Source: a virus. From it: DNA of 64,000 nucleotides. Both the position numbers and the translations under genes were made by a program. Shown piece by piece: positions 62,923-64,000 of this stretch; within the stretch, counting starts at the first letter, position 1; each line of letters starts with the position of its first letter. The DNA is taken from positions 40,300 through 104,299 of the IMG/VR virus record IMGVR_UViG_3300024999_001520; one strand, given 5' to 3'. The notes beneath the pieces are model-generated. The model had not been told where the DNA came from, made no database searches, and saw only the letters and a list, made by a program, of their open reading frames with translations.

Positions 62923-62974
62923 ACATTAATTAGTAACGTCCCTCTATCTATCTAATAATAAGGATCGTAAAGAA

Positions 62975-63739
62975 ATGTTAACACCAGAATTAAGTAAAGA
63001 ATTATTCCCAGATAACACCATCATAGAAGCATATCGTGGAAGTATCGCCCACGGAATGTATATACCCAACACAGATCCAAACTCCATTGACGATATAGAT
63101 CTTATGGGTGTATACATGGCACCTAAGGAATACTACATAGGTTTAGGGTTAGAAAGAAAACATGAAAGGGCAATAGAATGTTTTAAAGATAAATATGATG
63201 TTGTATCTTATGAATTTAGAAAATTTGTAAATTTGCTATTAAAGTCTAATCCTAATGTATTAGGCATGCTATGGTTGAAATCTGAGCACTACTTAAATAA
63301 AGCACCTGCTGGACAACTATTAATAGATAATAAAAAACTATTTATATCAAAAGAGGCCTACAACTCTTTTGTTGGCTATGCTTATGGTCAACTTAAACAT
63401 ATGGAAAGTAATATTAAATTGGGTTATATGGGTAGCAAAAGAAAAGAGTTAGTTAATAAGTATGGATTTGACCCAAAAAATGCCAGCCACTGTATAAGAT
63501 TACTTAGGATGGGTGATGAATACCTTAATTCTGGTGAATTAAATATACATAGAGAAGATTTTGAAGAACTTCTTGAAATAAAAACAGGTAAATGGTCTTT
63601 AATACAAGTAAAAGCTGAGGCTGAAAGGTTATTTAAAAAGATAGAATGTAGTTTTAAGCATAGTAAACTACCAGTAAAACCCGATTATATTAAAGTGGAA
63701 AAGCTGGTTATGTCTGTGCTACAAGCGCATTTAAACTAA
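62975..63739 (+). CDS. Predicted nucleotidyltransferase (RlaP-like)
   Basis: This 254-residue protein starts after TAAGGATCGTAAAG. The N-terminus AYRGSIAHGMYIPN ... DDIDLMGVYM fits the nucleotidyltransferase GS-x(n)-DxD motif of the Pol beta superfamily (PF10127-type), with a metal-binding Asp pair. A helical C-terminal domain with FVGYAYGQLKHM and NASHCIRLLRMGDEYL follows, also family-like. It would transfer a nucleotide to an unknown target. Such genes are frequent in large phages, with unclear role. Confidence 0.8.
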   Translation: MLTPELSKELFPDNTIIEAYRGSIAHGMYIPNTDPNSIDDIDLMGVYMAPKEYYIGLGLERKHERAIECFKDKYDVVSYEFRKFVNLLLKSNPNVLGMLWLKSEHYLNKAPAGQLLIDNKKLFISKEAYNSFVGYAYGQLKHMESNIKLGYMGSKRKELVNKYGFDPKNASHCIRLLRMGDEYLNSGELNIHREDFEELLEIKTGKWSLIQVKAEAERLFKKIECSFKHSKLPVKPDYIKVEKLVMSVLQAHLN

Positions 63740-63749
63740 GGGGTATATA

Positions 63750-64000
63750 ATGAATAGACTGTATTCTGAAAAAGAGATGCTTTCTGAGATAATAGACTTT
63801 ATTGAAAGCCTCGGCGGCAAAGTATATGAAGTAGACATGAATAGGCATATAATAGATATGGAAATAAATCCAGATTTAGAGGAAACTGTTTTATTATATT
63901 TAGAAGATATCTTGTCTCTTTACACATATAAAAGAGAAGAGTTAAAGAAAAATAACCCGTTTTTTGGTGTAGAGGATATGCTAGAAAATTTAAAAGAGGA
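63750..64000 (+). CDS. Unknown protein, 3' end outside the window
   Basis: The ATG at 63750 lies 10 bases after the nucleotidyltransferase stop, after AAGGGG. The frame is open to the window edge (83 residues). It is acidic and helical (EKEMLSEIIDFIESLGGK ... NPDLEETVLLYLEDI). There is no recognised motif in the visible part. Confidence 0.5.
   Translation, partial: MNRLYSEKEMLSEIIDFIESLGGKVYEVDMNRHIIDMEINPDLEETVLLYLEDILSLYTYKREELKKNNPFFGVEDMLENLKE

Larger units (their letters stand above)
62452..62957. repeat. 15-bp inverted repeat bracketing the 62506 gene
   Basis: TATTAGATAGATAGA (62452-62466) is the exact reverse complement of TCTATCTATCTAATA (62943-62957). The arms lie just outside the 62506-62922 gene, one in its leader and one in the gap after its stop. 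They could pair in a transcript to close the gene in a large loop, or be the ends of an inserted cassette. No target duplication is seen around them. Confidence 0.6.

Noticed and set aside
1-64000. Stop-codon reassignment (TAG or TGA recoding) as in some large phages
   Set aside because: TAA, TAG and TGA all end well-supported genes at the expected lengths, and no gene is broken by in-frame TAG or TGA apart from the frameshifted HNH.

Overview
The window is an internal piece of a large, AT-rich, strictly lytic-looking tailed bacteriophage genome. Essentially every gene is on the + strand, tightly packed with 1-25 bp gaps or ATGA-type overlaps. Starts are preceded by AGGAG-like ribosome binding sites, and TAA, TAG and TGA all act as stops, so there is no sign of recoding. 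I found no tRNA, rRNA, CRISPR array, integrase, terminase, portal, major capsid or lysis gene. The host cannot be named. Consensus sigma-70 promoters (TTGACA-17-TATNNT), strong Shine-Dalgarno sites and a cobalamin-dependent ribonucleotide reductase point to an ordinary bacterium able to supply B12.

Region 1 (1-28971), virion surface and tail-type proteins. After the tail end of an HNH endonuclease come very large beta-rich proteins (up to 2266 aa) built from propeller-like, Ig-like (Big_1), LamG/discoidin-like and other modules. Three consecutive genes (1751-9317) are modular paralogues. One domain recurs in three proteins (260, 9984, 17713). The last gene (27652) is made of a short DLxSxI repeat. 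I read these as tail fibre, adhesin or host-recognition proteins.

Region 2 (28972-38973), replication and recombination. Two tandem consensus promoters drive beta clamp, RecA, a small PD-(D/E)XK nuclease, DnaB helicase, DnaG-type primase, an SSB-like OB protein, zinc-ribbon proteins, a DnaJ-like co-chaperone, a RuvC-like resolvase and a Cas4/RecB-like Fe-S nuclease. Region 2 resumes at 51189 with DnaX clamp loader, family A DNA polymerase, dUTPase and class II ribonucleotide reductase. ThyX (41107), a 5'-nucleotidase (58101) and RNase HII (59237) complete DNA precursor supply and RNA-primer removal.

Region 3 (38970-51195), a glycan cassette set inside the replication genes. Its first glycosyltransferase gene is split by a 264-nt ORF-less group I intron, with a frameshifted HNH endonuclease directly upstream. 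After a run of small genes comes an eleven-gene operon: glycosyltransferases of several folds (GT-B, GT-A, DUF1792/GT-D, GT32-like), three SAM methyltransferases, two sulfotransferase-like proteins, a UDP-sulfoquinovose-synthase-like (SQD1/SqdB) enzyme and a KdsC-like HAD protein with a substituted nucleophile. A stand-alone phosphomannose-isomerase-type cupin lies at 57727. Together they suggest that the phage makes or edits a methylated, possibly sulfonated or sulfated, glycan.

Region 4 (57411-64000) is driven by a consensus promoter lying in a perfect 12-bp inverted repeat. It holds small, mostly unrecognised genes, the cupin, nucleotidase, RNase HII, another HNH endonuclease and a nucleotidyltransferase. 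One gene (62506) is bracketed by a 15-bp inverted repeat that includes a TAGA microsatellite.

The best candidates for something new are the intron with its decayed endonuclease, the viral SQD1-like/sulfotransferase cassette, the regulatory inverted repeats, and the modular giant surface proteins.
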